Shown here: positions 8,657 through 18,498 of the stretch, piece by piece | Position numbering within the stretch: position 1 is the first letter of the stretch | Layout of the letters: every line of letters starts with the position of its first letter | Assembly: GCA_006739055.1 (NCBI GenBank) | Contig: AP019702.1 | Location: 3,559,388 to 3,623,387 of the forward strand | DNA length: 64,000 nucleotides | From: Allostella vacuolata | GTDB lineage: Bacteria; Pseudomonadota; Alphaproteobacteria; ATCC43930; Allostellaceae | Direction: 5' to 3' | Program-made: the position numbers and the translations under genes | Notes under the pieces: generated by a model | Databases searched by the model: none | What the model was told of the DNA's origin: nothing | What the model saw: the letters and a program-made list of their open reading frames with translations, nothing else

Positions 8657-9973
8657 ATGTCCGGCGCCGACGTCTTCCATCGCGACTTCAAGGCTGCCCC
8701 CTACTGGTGGGAGGCGTTCAAGCCGACCCCGGGCACGCTGGTCGACGTGCCGGCGAAGAGCCGGGTGGTCATCGTCGGTGCCGGCTATGCCGGCATCTCG
8801 ACGGCGATCGAGCTGGCCAACGGCGGGGTCGAGGCGACGGTGGTGGAGGCGAACGAGCCCGGCTTCGGCGCCAGCACGCGCTCGGGCGGGGCCGTCAGCG
8901 GCGGCGTCAATGTCGGCAAGAGCTTCAGCGGCCGCACCTTCCAGGGCACGCCCGAGCAGATCTCGGCCGTGCTCCATTCCGCCCACGACGCCTTCTCGCT
9001 GGTCGAGACCCTGATCGAGCGCGAGCGCATCGACTGCTTCTGGGAGAAGCCCGGCCGCTTCGTCGGCGCCTGGACGCCCGCCCACTACGCCAAGCAGGCG
9101 GCCCGGATCGAGAAGCTGAACTCGGAAGCCAACTCCGGCAGCTACATGGTCCCGCGCGAGCGCCAGCGTGAGGAGATGGCGTCCGACTACTATTACGGCG
9201 GCATGGTCGTCGGCCGCTCCGGCAAGCTGCATCCGGCCCTCTACTACAAGGGGCTGCTGGACGCGGCCGGGCGGCGCGGCGTCACCATCTGCGCCAAGGC
9301 CCCGGTCGAGAAGATCACCCGCAAGGGCAGCGGCTGGGAGGTACGGACCGGCCGCGGCACGATCGAGGCGGGCGAGGTGGTGATCGCCACCAACGGCTAC
9401 ACCGGCGACGCGACCCCGCAGCTGAAGCGCCGGGTGATCCCGGTCGCCAGCCACATCATCGCCACCGAGGAGCTGCCGCCGGACCTGGCAAAGTCGCTGA
9501 TCCCCAAGGGCCGCACCCTGTCCGACACCCGGCGGGTGCTCTGCTACTACCGCATGTCGCCCGACAACAAGCGGGTGATCTTCGGCGGCCGGGCCCGCTT
9601 CACCGCGGTCACGCCCGAGGTCAGCGCGCCCATCCTGCACCGCTTCATGACCGACCGCTTCCCGCAGCTGAAGGGGACCAAGGTCACCCATGCCTGGAAC
9701 GGCAACGTCGCCTTCACCTTCGATGCCCTGCCCCATACCGGGCGCCAGGACGGCATGCACTACGCGCTCGGCTGCAACGGCAGCGGCGTCGCCATGATGA
9801 CCTATCTCGGCCACCAGACCGCGCGGCGGATCATCGGCGGCGCCAACCAGCCGTCCGGCTTCGAGCTGCCGGAGTTCCCCGACCACCCGCTCTATTCCGG
9901 CAACCCCTGGTTCCTGCCGATCGTCGGCGGCTACTACCGCTTCCGCGACTGGTACGACCGGCGGGCCGCCTGA
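8657..9973 (+). CDS. FAD-dependent amine/amino acid oxidoreductase (PuuB/OrdL-like)
   Basis: A 438-residue DAO-family flavoprotein. The dinucleotide-binding motif VVIVGAGYAGISTAIEL lies at about 37-53, and the second FAD region SGGAVSGGVNVG follows. Relatives oxidise gamma-glutamylputrescine, sarcosine-like or opine-type secondary amines to an aldehyde plus ammonia or amine. It sits directly behind a polyamine-type importer and 1 base before a second flavoprotein, so it most likely oxidises the imported compound. The glutamylputrescine synthetase (PuuA) and aldehyde dehydrogenase (PuuC) that would complete the Puu pathway are absent from the window, so the exact substrate is open. Confidence 0.82.
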   Translation: MSGADVFHRDFKAAPYWWEAFKPTPGTLVDVPAKSRVVIVGAGYAGISTAIELANGGVEATVVEANEPGFGASTRSGGAVSGGVNVGKSFSGRTFQGTPEQISAVLHSAHDAFSLVETLIERERIDCFWEKPGRFVGAWTPAHYAKQAARIEKLNSEANSGSYMVPRERQREEMASDYYYGGMVVGRSGKLHPALYYKGLLDAAGRRGVTICAKAPVEKITRKGSGWEVRTGRGTIEAGEVVIATNGYTGDATPQLKRRVIPVASHIIATEELPPDLAKSLIPKGRTLSDTRRVLCYYRMSPDNKRVIFGGRARFTAVTPEVSAPILHRFMTDRFPQLKGTKVTHAWNGNVAFTFDALPHTGRQDGMHYALGCNGSGVAMMTYLGHQTARRIIGGANQPSGFELPEFPDHPLYSGNPWFLPIVGGYYRFRDWYDRRAA

Positions 9974-9974
9974 G

Positions 9975-11543
9975 ATGGCGCTCGTCCCCCTCTCCACGCT
10001 GGACGGCCGCCGCTTCGACGTGGCGGTGATCGGCGCCGGGGTCAACGGCGCCAGCGCAGCCCAGCACCTCCAGGCGGCGGGCTATTCGACGCTGCTGGTC
10101 GACAAGGGCGATTTCGGCGCCGGCTCCAGTAGCCGGTCGAGCCGCATCCTCGGCAACGGGCTGCGCTACCTCGCCCCCGGCCGCTCGATGTGGGATTTCG
10201 TGCGGCACCCGCAGCGCTTCCGCAACGCCGCCCGGATGGCGCAGTACGCGCTGGCCGCCCGCACCCAGATGGTGGAGGAGACCGGCGAGCGCGTCCGCGC
10301 CATCAACTTCTGCTATCCGATCTACAGCGACAGCCAGTACGCGCCCTGGCAGATCCGCGCCGCCTTCGCGCTCCTGGGCGTGCTGAACCGCGGCGGCACC
10401 TCGCTCGGCTACCGCATGCTCGGCCGCGACGAGGCGCTGGCCCTGCCGCTGGTCCGCTGGGTCCGCACGCCCGAGAAGCTGCGCACGGTGGCGCTGCACC
10501 ACCAGTACCAGTTCGACTGGCCGGAGCGGATCGTGCTCGACACCGCCTTCGATGCCGAGCGGATGGGGGCGGCGGTGCGCAACTACACGGCCGTCGCCGG
10601 GCTGGAACGGCTGCAGCCCAAGGGCTGGCGCCTCCGCCTGGCCGATGCCGTCGACCGCGGCCAGGGGATCGGCAGCGCGACCGTCGAGGCGGCGATGGTG
10701 ATCAATGCGGCCGGCATCTGGATCGACCGGGTGAACGGCCTGGCCAAGCCGGACGCTCGGCGGCGGATCACCGGGACCAAGGGCGTGCACATCGCCATCC
10801 GCCTGCCGCCGGAATGCCGCGACTACTGCGTCGTCAGCCTCAACCGCGACAACGAGCAGATCTACTGCGTGCCGTGGCGCGACGGGCTGCACTATATCGG
10901 GCCGACCGAATCCCTCTACGACGGCGACCCGGACGACATCCGCCCGACCGAGCCCGAGATCGAGTGGCTGCTGGAAGAGTTCGCCCACCTCGTCCCCGGG
11001 GCCGGCATCAAGCGGCGCGACGTGCTCTATGCCTGGGCCGGGGTGCGGCCGCTGACCCACGATCCCGCCATGCCCAAGGGCAACCGCTCGCGCCGCATCC
11101 ACGACCAGGCCGACGACGGCATGGACGGGGTACTGTCGATCACCGCCGGGCCGCTGATGAGCCACCGCGTCGCCGGCCGCGACCTGGCGGGAGCGGTCGC
11201 GGCCCGGATGCCCCCGTCGGCCGCGCCGCAGCCGCTCTCCTATGCAGCCCGATCGCTGCCGGACGAGCCGGGCTCCCCTGCCCTTCTCAACCATCGGCCG
11301 GGGGTGACCATCGCCCAGCTCCGCCATGCGGCGATGACCGAGCAGCCGAACGACCTGGTCGACCTGCTGTTCCGCCGCGTCGGCCTCGGCTGGGGCGAGA
11401 CCATGGCGCGCGACGGCGCCGGCCCGGCCGCGCGCGCCGTCGCCGACATCCTCGGCTGGGACGAGGACCGCATCGCCCGCGAGGTCGCCGGCTATCGCGA
11501 CTACCTGGAGCGGATGCACCTGCTGGACACCGGCTCGGGGTGA
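9975..11543 (+). CDS. GlpD-like FAD-dependent oxidoreductase
   Basis: A 522-residue flavoprotein built like glycerol-3-phosphate dehydrogenase. FAD-binding VAVIGAGVNGASAAQHL lies near residue 16, SSSRSSRILGNGLRYL matches the GLRYL signature, and there is a C-terminal all-helical DAO_C-type domain (from about 425). The start is 1 base after the stop of the previous oxidoreductase, so the two are coupled. In this setting a classical role in glycerol metabolism is less likely than oxidation of a compound brought in by the transporter; that is inference. No glpK or glpF is nearby. It is the last gene of the XRE-cupin operon. Confidence 0.75.
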   Translation: MALVPLSTLDGRRFDVAVIGAGVNGASAAQHLQAAGYSTLLVDKGDFGAGSSSRSSRILGNGLRYLAPGRSMWDFVRHPQRFRNAARMAQYALAARTQMVEETGERVRAINFCYPIYSDSQYAPWQIRAAFALLGVLNRGGTSLGYRMLGRDEALALPLVRWVRTPEKLRTVALHHQYQFDWPERIVLDTAFDAERMGAAVRNYTAVAGLERLQPKGWRLRLADAVDRGQGIGSATVEAAMVINAAGIWIDRVNGLAKPDARRRITGTKGVHIAIRLPPECRDYCVVSLNRDNEQIYCVPWRDGLHYIGPTESLYDGDPDDIRPTEPEIEWLLEEFAHLVPGAGIKRRDVLYAWAGVRPLTHDPAMPKGNRSRRIHDQADDGMDGVLSITAGPLMSHRVAGRDLAGAVAARMPPSAAPQPLSYAARSLPDEPGSPALLNHRPGVTIAQLRHAAMTEQPNDLVDLLFRRVGLGWGETMARDGAGPAARAVADILGWDEDRIAREVAGYRDYLERMHLLDTGSG

Positions 11544-11575
11544 CGACACGGGGACTTGCCATGTGCCTCGGCACA

Positions 11576-11601
11576 CCATATGACTACCGGTAGTCATATG
11601 G
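11576..11601 (+). promoter_or_regulatory. Perfect 26-bp palindrome, antitoxin operator
   Basis: Thirteen bases are followed by their exact reverse complement with no spacer; the centre reads TGACTACCGGTAGTCA. It ends 10 bases before the antitoxin ATG at 11612. Phd/YefM antitoxins bind such palindromes to autorepress, with the toxin as co-repressor. No other gene is close enough to own it. Confidence 0.8.
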
Positions 11602-11611
11602 GCGGGTTGTC

Positions 11612-11863
11612 ATGAAGGAACTGCAGCTCAAGGACGCCAAGGCGACCCTTTCCGCCGTCGTCGACCGTGCCGTCGCCGGCGAGCCGACCGTCATCACCCG
11701 GCACGGGCGCAAGGAGGCCGTGCTCGTCTCCTTCGAGGAATGGCAGCGGATTGCCACGGCACCGAGCTTTGCCGACCTGCTGCTCGCTTTCCCCGGCGAG
11801 CCCGGGGACATTCCCGAACGCGTTCGCAAGCCCGCCCGCGCGCTCGGCGAAACCGACCTCTGA
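11612..11863 (+). CDS. Phd/YefM-family antitoxin
   Basis: An 83-residue DNA-binding antitoxin. The N-terminal half (KELQLKDAKATLSAVVDRAV, GEPTVITRHGRKEAVLVSFEEW) is the standard Phd/YefM dimerisation and DNA-binding fold. The C-terminal tail, rich in Pro and Arg, is the toxin-neutralising part. It is followed 4 bases later by a PIN-domain toxin and preceded by a perfect palindrome that should be its operator. Phd paired with a PIN rather than Doc or RelE toxin is a known but less common combination. Confidence 0.9.
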   Translation: MKELQLKDAKATLSAVVDRAVAGEPTVITRHGRKEAVLVSFEEWQRIATAPSFADLLLAFPGEPGDIPERVRKPARALGETDL

Positions 11864-11867
11864 CTCC

Positions 11868-12305
11868 TTGTACCTGCTGGACACCAACATCGTTTCGGCA
11901 GACGCGCCCGCGCGGCGGGCAGGCGGTTCCGAGGCATTCTCGGCCTGGATGCGGCGGCATGGGGATCGGCTTTATCTCTCGGCCGTGACCGTGGCCGAGA
12001 TAGAGGCAGGCATCGCCCGCGCGGTCCGGATCGGCGCGACAACCAAGGCCGGACAGTTGCGGCGCTGGCTCGCCGCGGTCGAGCATTTCCATGCCGGCCG
12101 CATCCTGCCCTTCGGCATCGAAGAGGCCCGCCAGGCGGGTGCCATTCTCGACAGGGCTCGGGCCCACGATCCCGGCTTCGAGGACATCGCCATCGCGGCC
12201 ACGGCTGCGGCCCACGGACTTACCGTTCTGACCGCCAACGAGCGCCACTTCGCGCCGCTCGGCGTGCCGACGGCCAATCCGCTGAAGCGGCTGCCCGACG
12301 ACTGA
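11868..12305 (+). CDS. PIN-domain ribonuclease toxin (VapC/FitB-like)
   Basis: A 145-residue endoribonuclease toxin that likely cleaves tRNA or other RNA with Mg2+. The acidic centre is Asp5 in YLLDTNIVS, Glu44 in VAEIEAG and Asp106 in FEDIAIAATAAAHG, followed by LTANERHF. The start is taken as TTG at 11868, giving the family's usual beginning just before LLDTN; no in-frame ATG or GTG fits. The weak start next to a 4-base gap after the antitoxin would keep the toxin below the antitoxin. The pair lies between unrelated metabolic genes, as expected for a mobile stabilising module. Confidence 0.87.
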   Translation: MYLLDTNIVSADAPARRAGGSEAFSAWMRRHGDRLYLSAVTVAEIEAGIARAVRIGATTKAGQLRRWLAAVEHFHAGRILPFGIEEARQAGAILDRARAHDPGFEDIAIAATAAAHGLTVLTANERHFAPLGVPTANPLKRLPDD

Positions 12306-12331
12306 CTGCCAGCACCGGTGACCGACGCGGC

Positions 12332-13582
12332 TCAACCCTTCGGGCGAGCCGCCACCGTGGCCCGCCACAGGGCGAACAGGCCGAACAGCGCGAGTTGGGC
12401 GGCAGCACCCAGATAGGCCCCGTCGAAGCTGCCGGTGCGGCTGACCGAGAAGGCGAAGAGCAGCGGGCCGCACACCGCGCCGACGAAGCCGAACAGGCTG
12501 GCGGCCGAGGTGACCTCGCTCACCCGGCCGACGGGGGCCATCCGCGCCAGTTCCGCCAGATGGATGCCGTTCCAGCCCATGGCCGTGGCGCCGACCAGGA
12601 CCATGCAGCCATAGACCATCCAGGACCCGGCGCCGGCCGCCAGCACCATGAGCAGGATGGACGCGCTCGAGCCCAGCGCCAGCAGCGCCAGCAGCAGCGG
12701 TCCGCGCGCCGCGCCCACCCGGTCGGCCAGCCAGCCGAAGCCGACGCGCGCCAGGGTGCTGGACGCGAGCAGGGTCGCCATGAGGAGCCCGGCCGCCGCC
12801 AGGCTGTGGCCATGGCGGGTCACCATGTAGGTCGCAGTGAGCCCGGTCACGCAGGCCTGGAGGGTCGAGAACGACACCCCGATCGCCGTCAGCATGACGA
12901 GGCCGGGGCCGTCCTGCAGGATGCGCACGGCCCGCGTGAAGCTGGAGGGCGACACGAACATCCGCGGCCAGTCCGGCTGCCGCGGCCCCCCGTCCGCATC
13001 CAGAATCCTCCGGAAGACCTGGACGAACAGCGCGACCGCGACCATCAGCGCCGCCAGCAGCCAGATCGCCCCGGGAAAACCCAGCCAGAACAGGAGCGGC
13101 GCCACCACCACGCCCGCGAGCGCGCCGCCGAGCGGCACCCCGGCCTGCTTGATCGAGAACACCAGGCTGCGATGGGCGGGCGGAGCCGCCCGCATCAGGA
13201 CCTGGCTGCCGGCAGGCGTGTTGGGGGCGAGGCCGAGGCCGATCAGCAGCGCGCCCGCCATCGCCAGCGGCAGGAGCGGCTGCGACAGCAGGAGCAGGCC
13301 GAACGCCACGCAGGCGAGCCCGATCTGCAGGGACCGGATCGCCCCGAAATGCGCCAGCATCGGGCTGCCGCCGGCGAGGTACCAGCAGATGCCGGCCGAC
13401 TGCATCGCCGTCAGGTAGCCGACGCTCTCGGTCGGGACGCCCCAGCGCTGGGTGAGGAAGGGCCCGAGCAGCGGCGTGGCACCGGCGCCGAGCGAGCTGA
13501 CCACCTGGACGAGCAGGGTCGAAGCCAGCGCGGGAAGCACCAGCCCCGACGACGGGCGGCGAGAGAATGGGCGAAGGGACAT
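12332..13582 (-). CDS. Major facilitator superfamily transporter
   Basis: A 416-residue inner-membrane secondary transporter with about 12 hydrophobic segments and Arg-rich loops. PTESVGYLTAMQSAGICWYL lies near the first cytoplasmic loop, and the mid-protein loop is LDADGGPRQPDWPRMF. It resembles sugar or drug/H+ MFS permeases but no substrate-specific motif is visible. Start is the ATG at 13582; the ribosome site is weak. A small stem (GCGGGCGG with CCGCCCGC, 13604-13622) lies between it and the upstream RidA gene on the same strand, so the two may be a loosely coupled operon. Confidence 0.85.
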   Translation of the reverse strand: MSLRPFSRRPSSGLVLPALASTLLVQVVSSLGAGATPLLGPFLTQRWGVPTESVGYLTAMQSAGICWYLAGGSPMLAHFGAIRSLQIGLACVAFGLLLLSQPLLPLAMAGALLIGLGLAPNTPAGSQVLMRAAPPAHRSLVFSIKQAGVPLGGALAGVVVAPLLFWLGFPGAIWLLAALMVAVALFVQVFRRILDADGGPRQPDWPRMFVSPSSFTRAVRILQDGPGLVMLTAIGVSFSTLQACVTGLTATYMVTRHGHSLAAAGLLMATLLASSTLARVGFGWLADRVGAARGPLLLALLALGSSASILLMVLAAGAGSWMVYGCMVLVGATAMGWNGIHLAELARMAPVGRVSEVTSAASLFGFVGAVCGPLLFAFSVSRTGSFDGAYLGAAAQLALFGLFALWRATVAARPKG

Positions 13583-13644
13583 GGGTTCGCGACTACCAGG
13601 CGGGCGGGCGGGCACCGCCCGCACGCCGCTTTGCGCAGCGGAAG

Positions 13645-14022
13645 TCAGGCCGGCAGGGCCGCGGTGATGATGATCTCGATCAGGTCGCCTTCCGGCATCC
13701 GCGATTCGACGAAGGAGCGGACCGGGCCATGGCCGTCCGGCATCCAGGACGCCCAGGCCTCGTCGAAGGCGGGCTTGTTGTCGTGGTCGGTCACGACGAT
13801 CTCGGCCTTGACGATCCGGGTGCGGTCGAGCCCGGCCTCGGTCAGGTAGCGCTCCAGCACGCCGAGCGCGCCCAGGGTCTGCGCCTTGATGTCCTGGGTG
13901 CGGTCGGGCGAGGTGGCCACCGCCCACAGGAAGCCGCCGCCGCCCGGCAGGCGGTAGACCGACACGGCCGACTTGCTCGGCAGCTTGCGGTTGGGTACGC
14001 GCGTGATGTCGGTCGGGGCCAT
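13645..14022 (-). CDS. RidA/YjgF-family protein
   Basis: A 125-residue member of the enamine/imine deaminase superfamily, cytoplasmic and trimeric in relatives. The order GGFLWAVATSPD, IKAQTLGALGVLERYLTEAGLD, IVKAEIVVTD and VRSFVESRMPEGDLIEIIITA matches the family. The usual catalytic Arg of RidA (in RxCVEV) is represented by the SFVESRMPEGDLIEI region, so it may be a RidA subfamily with a different substrate. Start at 14022 is preceded by AGGACA. It lies between a transporter and a secreted-type serine hydrolase on the same strand. Confidence 0.82.
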   Translation of the reverse strand: MAPTDITRVPNRKLPSKSAVSVYRLPGGGGFLWAVATSPDRTQDIKAQTLGALGVLERYLTEAGLDRTRIVKAEIVVTDHDNKPAFDEAWASWMPDGHGPVRSFVESRMPEGDLIEIIITAALPA

Positions 14023-14151
14023 GATGCTGTCCTGGTGTCGGGGGCGGGCCGGCGGGGAATGGGCGACGGCCGGTTGCGGCATCATAGCCACGCGCGCCCG
14101 CCCCTTGCACAGGAAACGGGCATCGAGGCGCCGACGGTGCGACGGCTGCCG

Positions 14152-15204
14152 TCAGGCCGCCAGCGCCGGCAGGATCACCTCCCGCACCAGGCCGGTCGGC
14201 GCCCGCCACTGGTCCGGCTGGTCGTAGTTGCCGGCGGTGATGGCGACCACCAGCCCGCTCTGGGGGAATACGAAGAGGCGCTGGCCGCCATTGCCGATGG
14301 CGCCGCGCCAGTAGCCGCCCGTCTCGAACCGGCCGAGATACCAATGGTAGCCGTAGCCGCGCCCGTCCGGCAGCCGGGCCATCGGCCGGAAGCTCGCCGC
14401 CAGCCAGGCGGGCGGCACGACGGCGCGGCCCGCCGCCCGGCCATCGTCGAGGATCATCTGGCCGATGCGGGACAGGTCGCGCGGCGTCATCCGCAGCCCG
14501 GACGCCGCCGCCGCATGTCCTGCCCGGCCGCGGATCCATTCCGTCGCCCCGATGCCGAGCGGATCGAACAGCGCCAGGCGGGCGAACTCCGGCAGGCCCT
14601 GCCCGGTGCCGCGCTCGATCAGCCGGCCGAGCAGCGTCGTCGCCCCGCCATTGTAGGTCCAGCCGCGGCCGGGCTCGGCGATCACCGGCCGCTCCAGCAC
14701 GAAGCGGTAGCGGTCGGGCGCCATCTCCATGGCGATCTCCGCGTTGGCGGCGCTGGTGTAGGGCAGGCTCTCGTCCCACCGGGTGCCGAGCGTCATCGAC
14801 AGGACATGGCCGACCGTCATGGCGCCGCGAGCCGGGTCGGCGGCAAGGTCGGGATACTCTGGGAACTGGGCCATGAGCGGCGCATCGGGCGCCGGCACCC
14901 GGCCCTGCTCCAGCGCGATGCCGTAGAGCAGGCCGACGATGCTCTTGGTCACCGAGCGCAGGTCGTGCACCGTGTCCGCTCCGAAATCGATCTCGCCCAG
15001 CGGCGTGCCCCAGCTGGCGTCGGCGCCGCGGAAGTATCGTTCGAGGAAGATGCGCCCGTGCCGCCTGGCGACGATGCCGTGCAGACCGTCGAGCCGGCCT
15101 GCCGCGCGCGCCGCCTCCACGCGTTGGGGTAAATCCGGCTGGAATCCGGCCTCGGCCGGCGAAACCGCGTGCATCGTGGCGGCGGGGGCGATCGTTCCGT
15201 GCAT
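14152..15204 (-). CDS. Beta-lactamase-family serine hydrolase
   Basis: A 350-residue enzyme of the class C beta-lactamase/esterase fold. The nucleophile tetrad is SVTK (Ser84-Lys87) and the second motif is Tyr184-Asn185 in WTYNGG. The third position of the family is represented near GNGGQRLFVFP in the last 60 residues. No signal peptide is evident, so it may be cytoplasmic. Such proteins hydrolyse esters, D-amino peptides or amides; the substrate cannot be told. The start at 15204 has GGAG 10 bases upstream; a second ATG at 15174 is possible. It is divergent from the amidohydrolase, with a 14-bp palindrome GGCGATCGATCGCC (15282-15295) between them. Confidence 0.85.
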   Translation of the reverse strand: MHGTIAPAATMHAVSPAEAGFQPDLPQRVEAARAAGRLDGLHGIVARRHGRIFLERYFRGADASWGTPLGEIDFGADTVHDLRSVTKSIVGLLYGIALEQGRVPAPDAPLMAQFPEYPDLAADPARGAMTVGHVLSMTLGTRWDESLPYTSAANAEIAMEMAPDRYRFVLERPVIAEPGRGWTYNGGATTLLGRLIERGTGQGLPEFARLALFDPLGIGATEWIRGRAGHAAAASGLRMTPRDLSRIGQMILDDGRAAGRAVVPPAWLAASFRPMARLPDGRGYGYHWYLGRFETGGYWRGAIGNGGQRLFVFPQSGLVVAITAGNYDQPDQWRAPTGLVREVILPALAA

Positions 15205-15389
15205 CGCGGCGGCTCCGGCAAGGGTGAATTGCCATCCGATCCTAGCCGGCCATGCTTTGCGCCGCTTGCGATACTGGGGCCGGCGATCGATCGCCCTGCC
15301 GACGGATCGTTCTGCCGGTCAACTTCCCTGTGGCCAGCCCCGCCCGCGCGGCTATCATCGGCCGACGAATCTCCGGGGGACCAGGCACC

Positions 15390-16991
15390 ATGGCGGCAGA
15401 GCAGAACGGCGCACCAGTCGGCGAGGAGCGGATCCGCAAGCTGAACGCGGCCGGCATGCCCGCGGTCGACGGCGCGACGACCCGCGACCGCGGGGCAGGC
15501 CCCTTCGCCCGCATGGTCCTGCGCGGCGCCACCATCATCGACGGCACCGGCGCCCCGCCCTGGAGCCCGGCCGACATCGTGGTCGAAGACGGCCGCATCA
15601 CCGCCATCGACAAGGTCGGCCTGCCCGGCCACCTGTCCCGCGACGCGCTGCGCCCGCGGCCGGGCGACCACGAGATCGACTGCCGCGGCAAGTATGTGAC
15701 GCCGGGCTTCATCGACTGCCACGGCCATGTCGGCACGCCCTACCATTCGATGACCGGGCCGATGGCGCCGGCCGACTATGTCTACAAGCTGTGGCTGGCC
15801 CACGGCGTCACCACCGTGCGCGAGATGGGCTGCCTCAACGGCCTGGCCTGGACGGTCGACCAGCGCGACCGGGCGACCGCCGGCACCATCGCCGCCCCGC
15901 GCATGGTCGCCTATGCCTACTTCCCTGCCGTCAACGACATGATCAAGACCATCCACACCCCCGCCCAGGCGCGGGAGTGGCTGCAGGCGGTGAAGGAGAA
16001 CGGCGCCGACGGCATCAAGTTCTTCGGCGCGCCGCCCGCCATCATGCAGGCGGCGCTGGACGAATGCCGCAAGCTCGGCCTGCGGTCCGGCTGCCACCAC
16101 GCCCAGCAGGCGGTGACGCGCATGAGCACGATCACCACCGCGCGCTGGGGCCTGACCAGCCAGGAGCACTACTACGGACTGGCCGAATCCCTGTTCGAGA
16201 ACCGCGTGGTCCAGGACTACACGGCCGACTACGACTACGGAAACGAGTATTTCCGCTTCGCCTTCGCCGGCCAGACCTTCCGCCAGGCGGCGCAGCCCGG
16301 CAGCGCCAAGTGGAACGCCGTCATGGACGAGTTCCTGGAGCTGGGCTTCACCTTCGTGCCGACCTTCTCGATCTACGACGCCAACCGCGACCTGATGCGG
16401 ACCCGGCGCGCCGACTGGCACCGCGAATACACCTATGCCGGCCTGTGGAACTACTACCAGCCGAGCAGCGGCGGCCATGGCAGCTACTGGCATCGCTGGT
16501 CGACCGCCAACGAGGTCGACTGGAAGCAGAACTACCGGCTGTGGATGCAGTTCATCAACGAGTTCAAGAACCGCGGCGGGCGGGTCTGCACCGGGTCGGA
16601 TTCGGGCTTCATCTTCCAGACCTTCGGCTTCGGCTACATCCGCGAGCTGGAGCTGCTGCAGGAGGCGGGCTTCACCCCGCTCGAGGTGCTGCGCGCCGCC
16701 ACCATCCAGGGTGCGGAACTGCTGGGGCTGGAGGGCGAGACCGGCAGCATCGAGATCGGCAAGACCGCCGACCTCCTGATCCACGACCAGAACCCGCTGG
16801 CCGACTTCAAGCTGCTCTACGCCACCGGCGCCATGCGCATGGACGAGGCGACGCGCAAGGTCGATTGGCAGCGCGCGCTCCGCTACACGATCCGCGGCGG
16901 CGTCGTCTACGACGTGGAGGAGCTGCTGGCCGACGTGCGCGAGATGGTGGCCGCCAGCCGGGCGGCGTCGCCGGAACTGCCGGTGCCCTGA
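15390..16991 (+). CDS. Amidohydrolase superfamily protein
   Basis: A 533-residue metal-dependent hydrolase. An N-terminal composite-sandwich part (VLRGATIIDGTGAPPW, then GKYVTPGFIDCHGH) leads into the barrel. Metal ligands include His111 and His113 (CHGHVG), the HH of SGCHHAQQ and the Asp of CTGSDSGFIF. ELLGLEGETGSIEIGKTADLLI near the end is the conserved return to the sandwich domain. The sequence is closer to imidazolonepropionase- or prolidase-like members than to dihydroorotase, but the substrate is unknown. Start ATG 15390 has CCGGGGGA upstream. A CobW-type metallochaperone GTPase begins 8 bases after its stop, which suggests that this hydrolase is the client. Confidence 0.85.
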   Translation: MAAEQNGAPVGEERIRKLNAAGMPAVDGATTRDRGAGPFARMVLRGATIIDGTGAPPWSPADIVVEDGRITAIDKVGLPGHLSRDALRPRPGDHEIDCRGKYVTPGFIDCHGHVGTPYHSMTGPMAPADYVYKLWLAHGVTTVREMGCLNGLAWTVDQRDRATAGTIAAPRMVAYAYFPAVNDMIKTIHTPAQAREWLQAVKENGADGIKFFGAPPAIMQAALDECRKLGLRSGCHHAQQAVTRMSTITTARWGLTSQEHYYGLAESLFENRVVQDYTADYDYGNEYFRFAFAGQTFRQAAQPGSAKWNAVMDEFLELGFTFVPTFSIYDANRDLMRTRRADWHREYTYAGLWNYYQPSSGGHGSYWHRWSTANEVDWKQNYRLWMQFINEFKNRGGRVCTGSDSGFIFQTFGFGYIRELELLQEAGFTPLEVLRAATIQGAELLGLEGETGSIEIGKTADLLIHDQNPLADFKLLYATGAMRMDEATRKVDWQRALRYTIRGGVVYDVEELLADVREMVAASRAASPELPVP

Positions 16992-16999
16992 CGCCGGGA

Positions 17000-17986
<987 letters not shown>

Positions 17987-18074
17987 CATTTACGCGCCGC
18001 TGTTGTGGCGATCATATCTCCGGGTTATGTCTCGTTTCGTTCAGGATACTCTGGACGTTCGGGAGATGCCGCGC

Positions 18075-18440
18075 ATGGCAAGGATCCTCCTGGTCGACGA
18101 CGATCCGCTCGTGCGCTTCCTCGTCGCCAACCACCTGCAAGAGGGCGGCTTCGACGTGATCGAGGCGGAGAGCGGCGACGCCGCCTTGCCGCTGCTCGAG
18201 ATGGGCGCCGATCTGGCGGGATTGGTGACCGACGTGCAGATGCCGGGCTGCCTGAACGGCTTCGATCTGGCGCGAATTGCCCGCGAGCGCTGGCCGGCGC
18301 TGCCTATAGTGGTCGTTTCCGGCTTCGCGCCGCCGGGCCTGGGTGGCATCCCGGCTGGCGCAGCGTTCCTGGCCAAGCCCTTTTCCTCCGAGGAACTGCT
18401 GCGCTGCCTTCCTCCCGCACCGGGCGCCGCCGGCCACTGA
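18075..18440 (+). CDS. Single-domain response regulator (CheY-like)
   Basis: A 121-residue receiver domain with no output domain. The acidic pocket is Asp8-Asp9 (LLVDDDPLVR), the phospho-acceptor is Asp53 (VTDVQMPG), Ser82 (VVVSGF) and Lys101 (FLAKPFS) complete it. Alternative ATGs exist at 18003 and 18066; I chose 18075 because GGGAG sits 9 bases before it and the protein then begins at the canonical MARILLVDDD. No histidine kinase is adjacent, so it must be phosphorylated by a kinase encoded elsewhere and act by protein contact. Confidence 0.88.
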   Translation: MARILLVDDDPLVRFLVANHLQEGGFDVIEAESGDAALPLLEMGADLAGLVTDVQMPGCLNGFDLARIARERWPALPIVVVSGFAPPGLGGIPAGAAFLAKPFSSEELLRCLPPAPGAAGH

Positions 18441-18498
18441 CGGCCACCCGACCCCGGCCAGTGCCGGTCGGCACCGGCCGCGGATCGGGGGGGCGAGG

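Noticed and set aside
12332-15235. A 967-codon minus-strand frame covering three genes
   Set aside because: The upstream two thirds is a GC-rich shadow of RidA and the serine hydrolase; only the MFS part from 13582 has family motifs.
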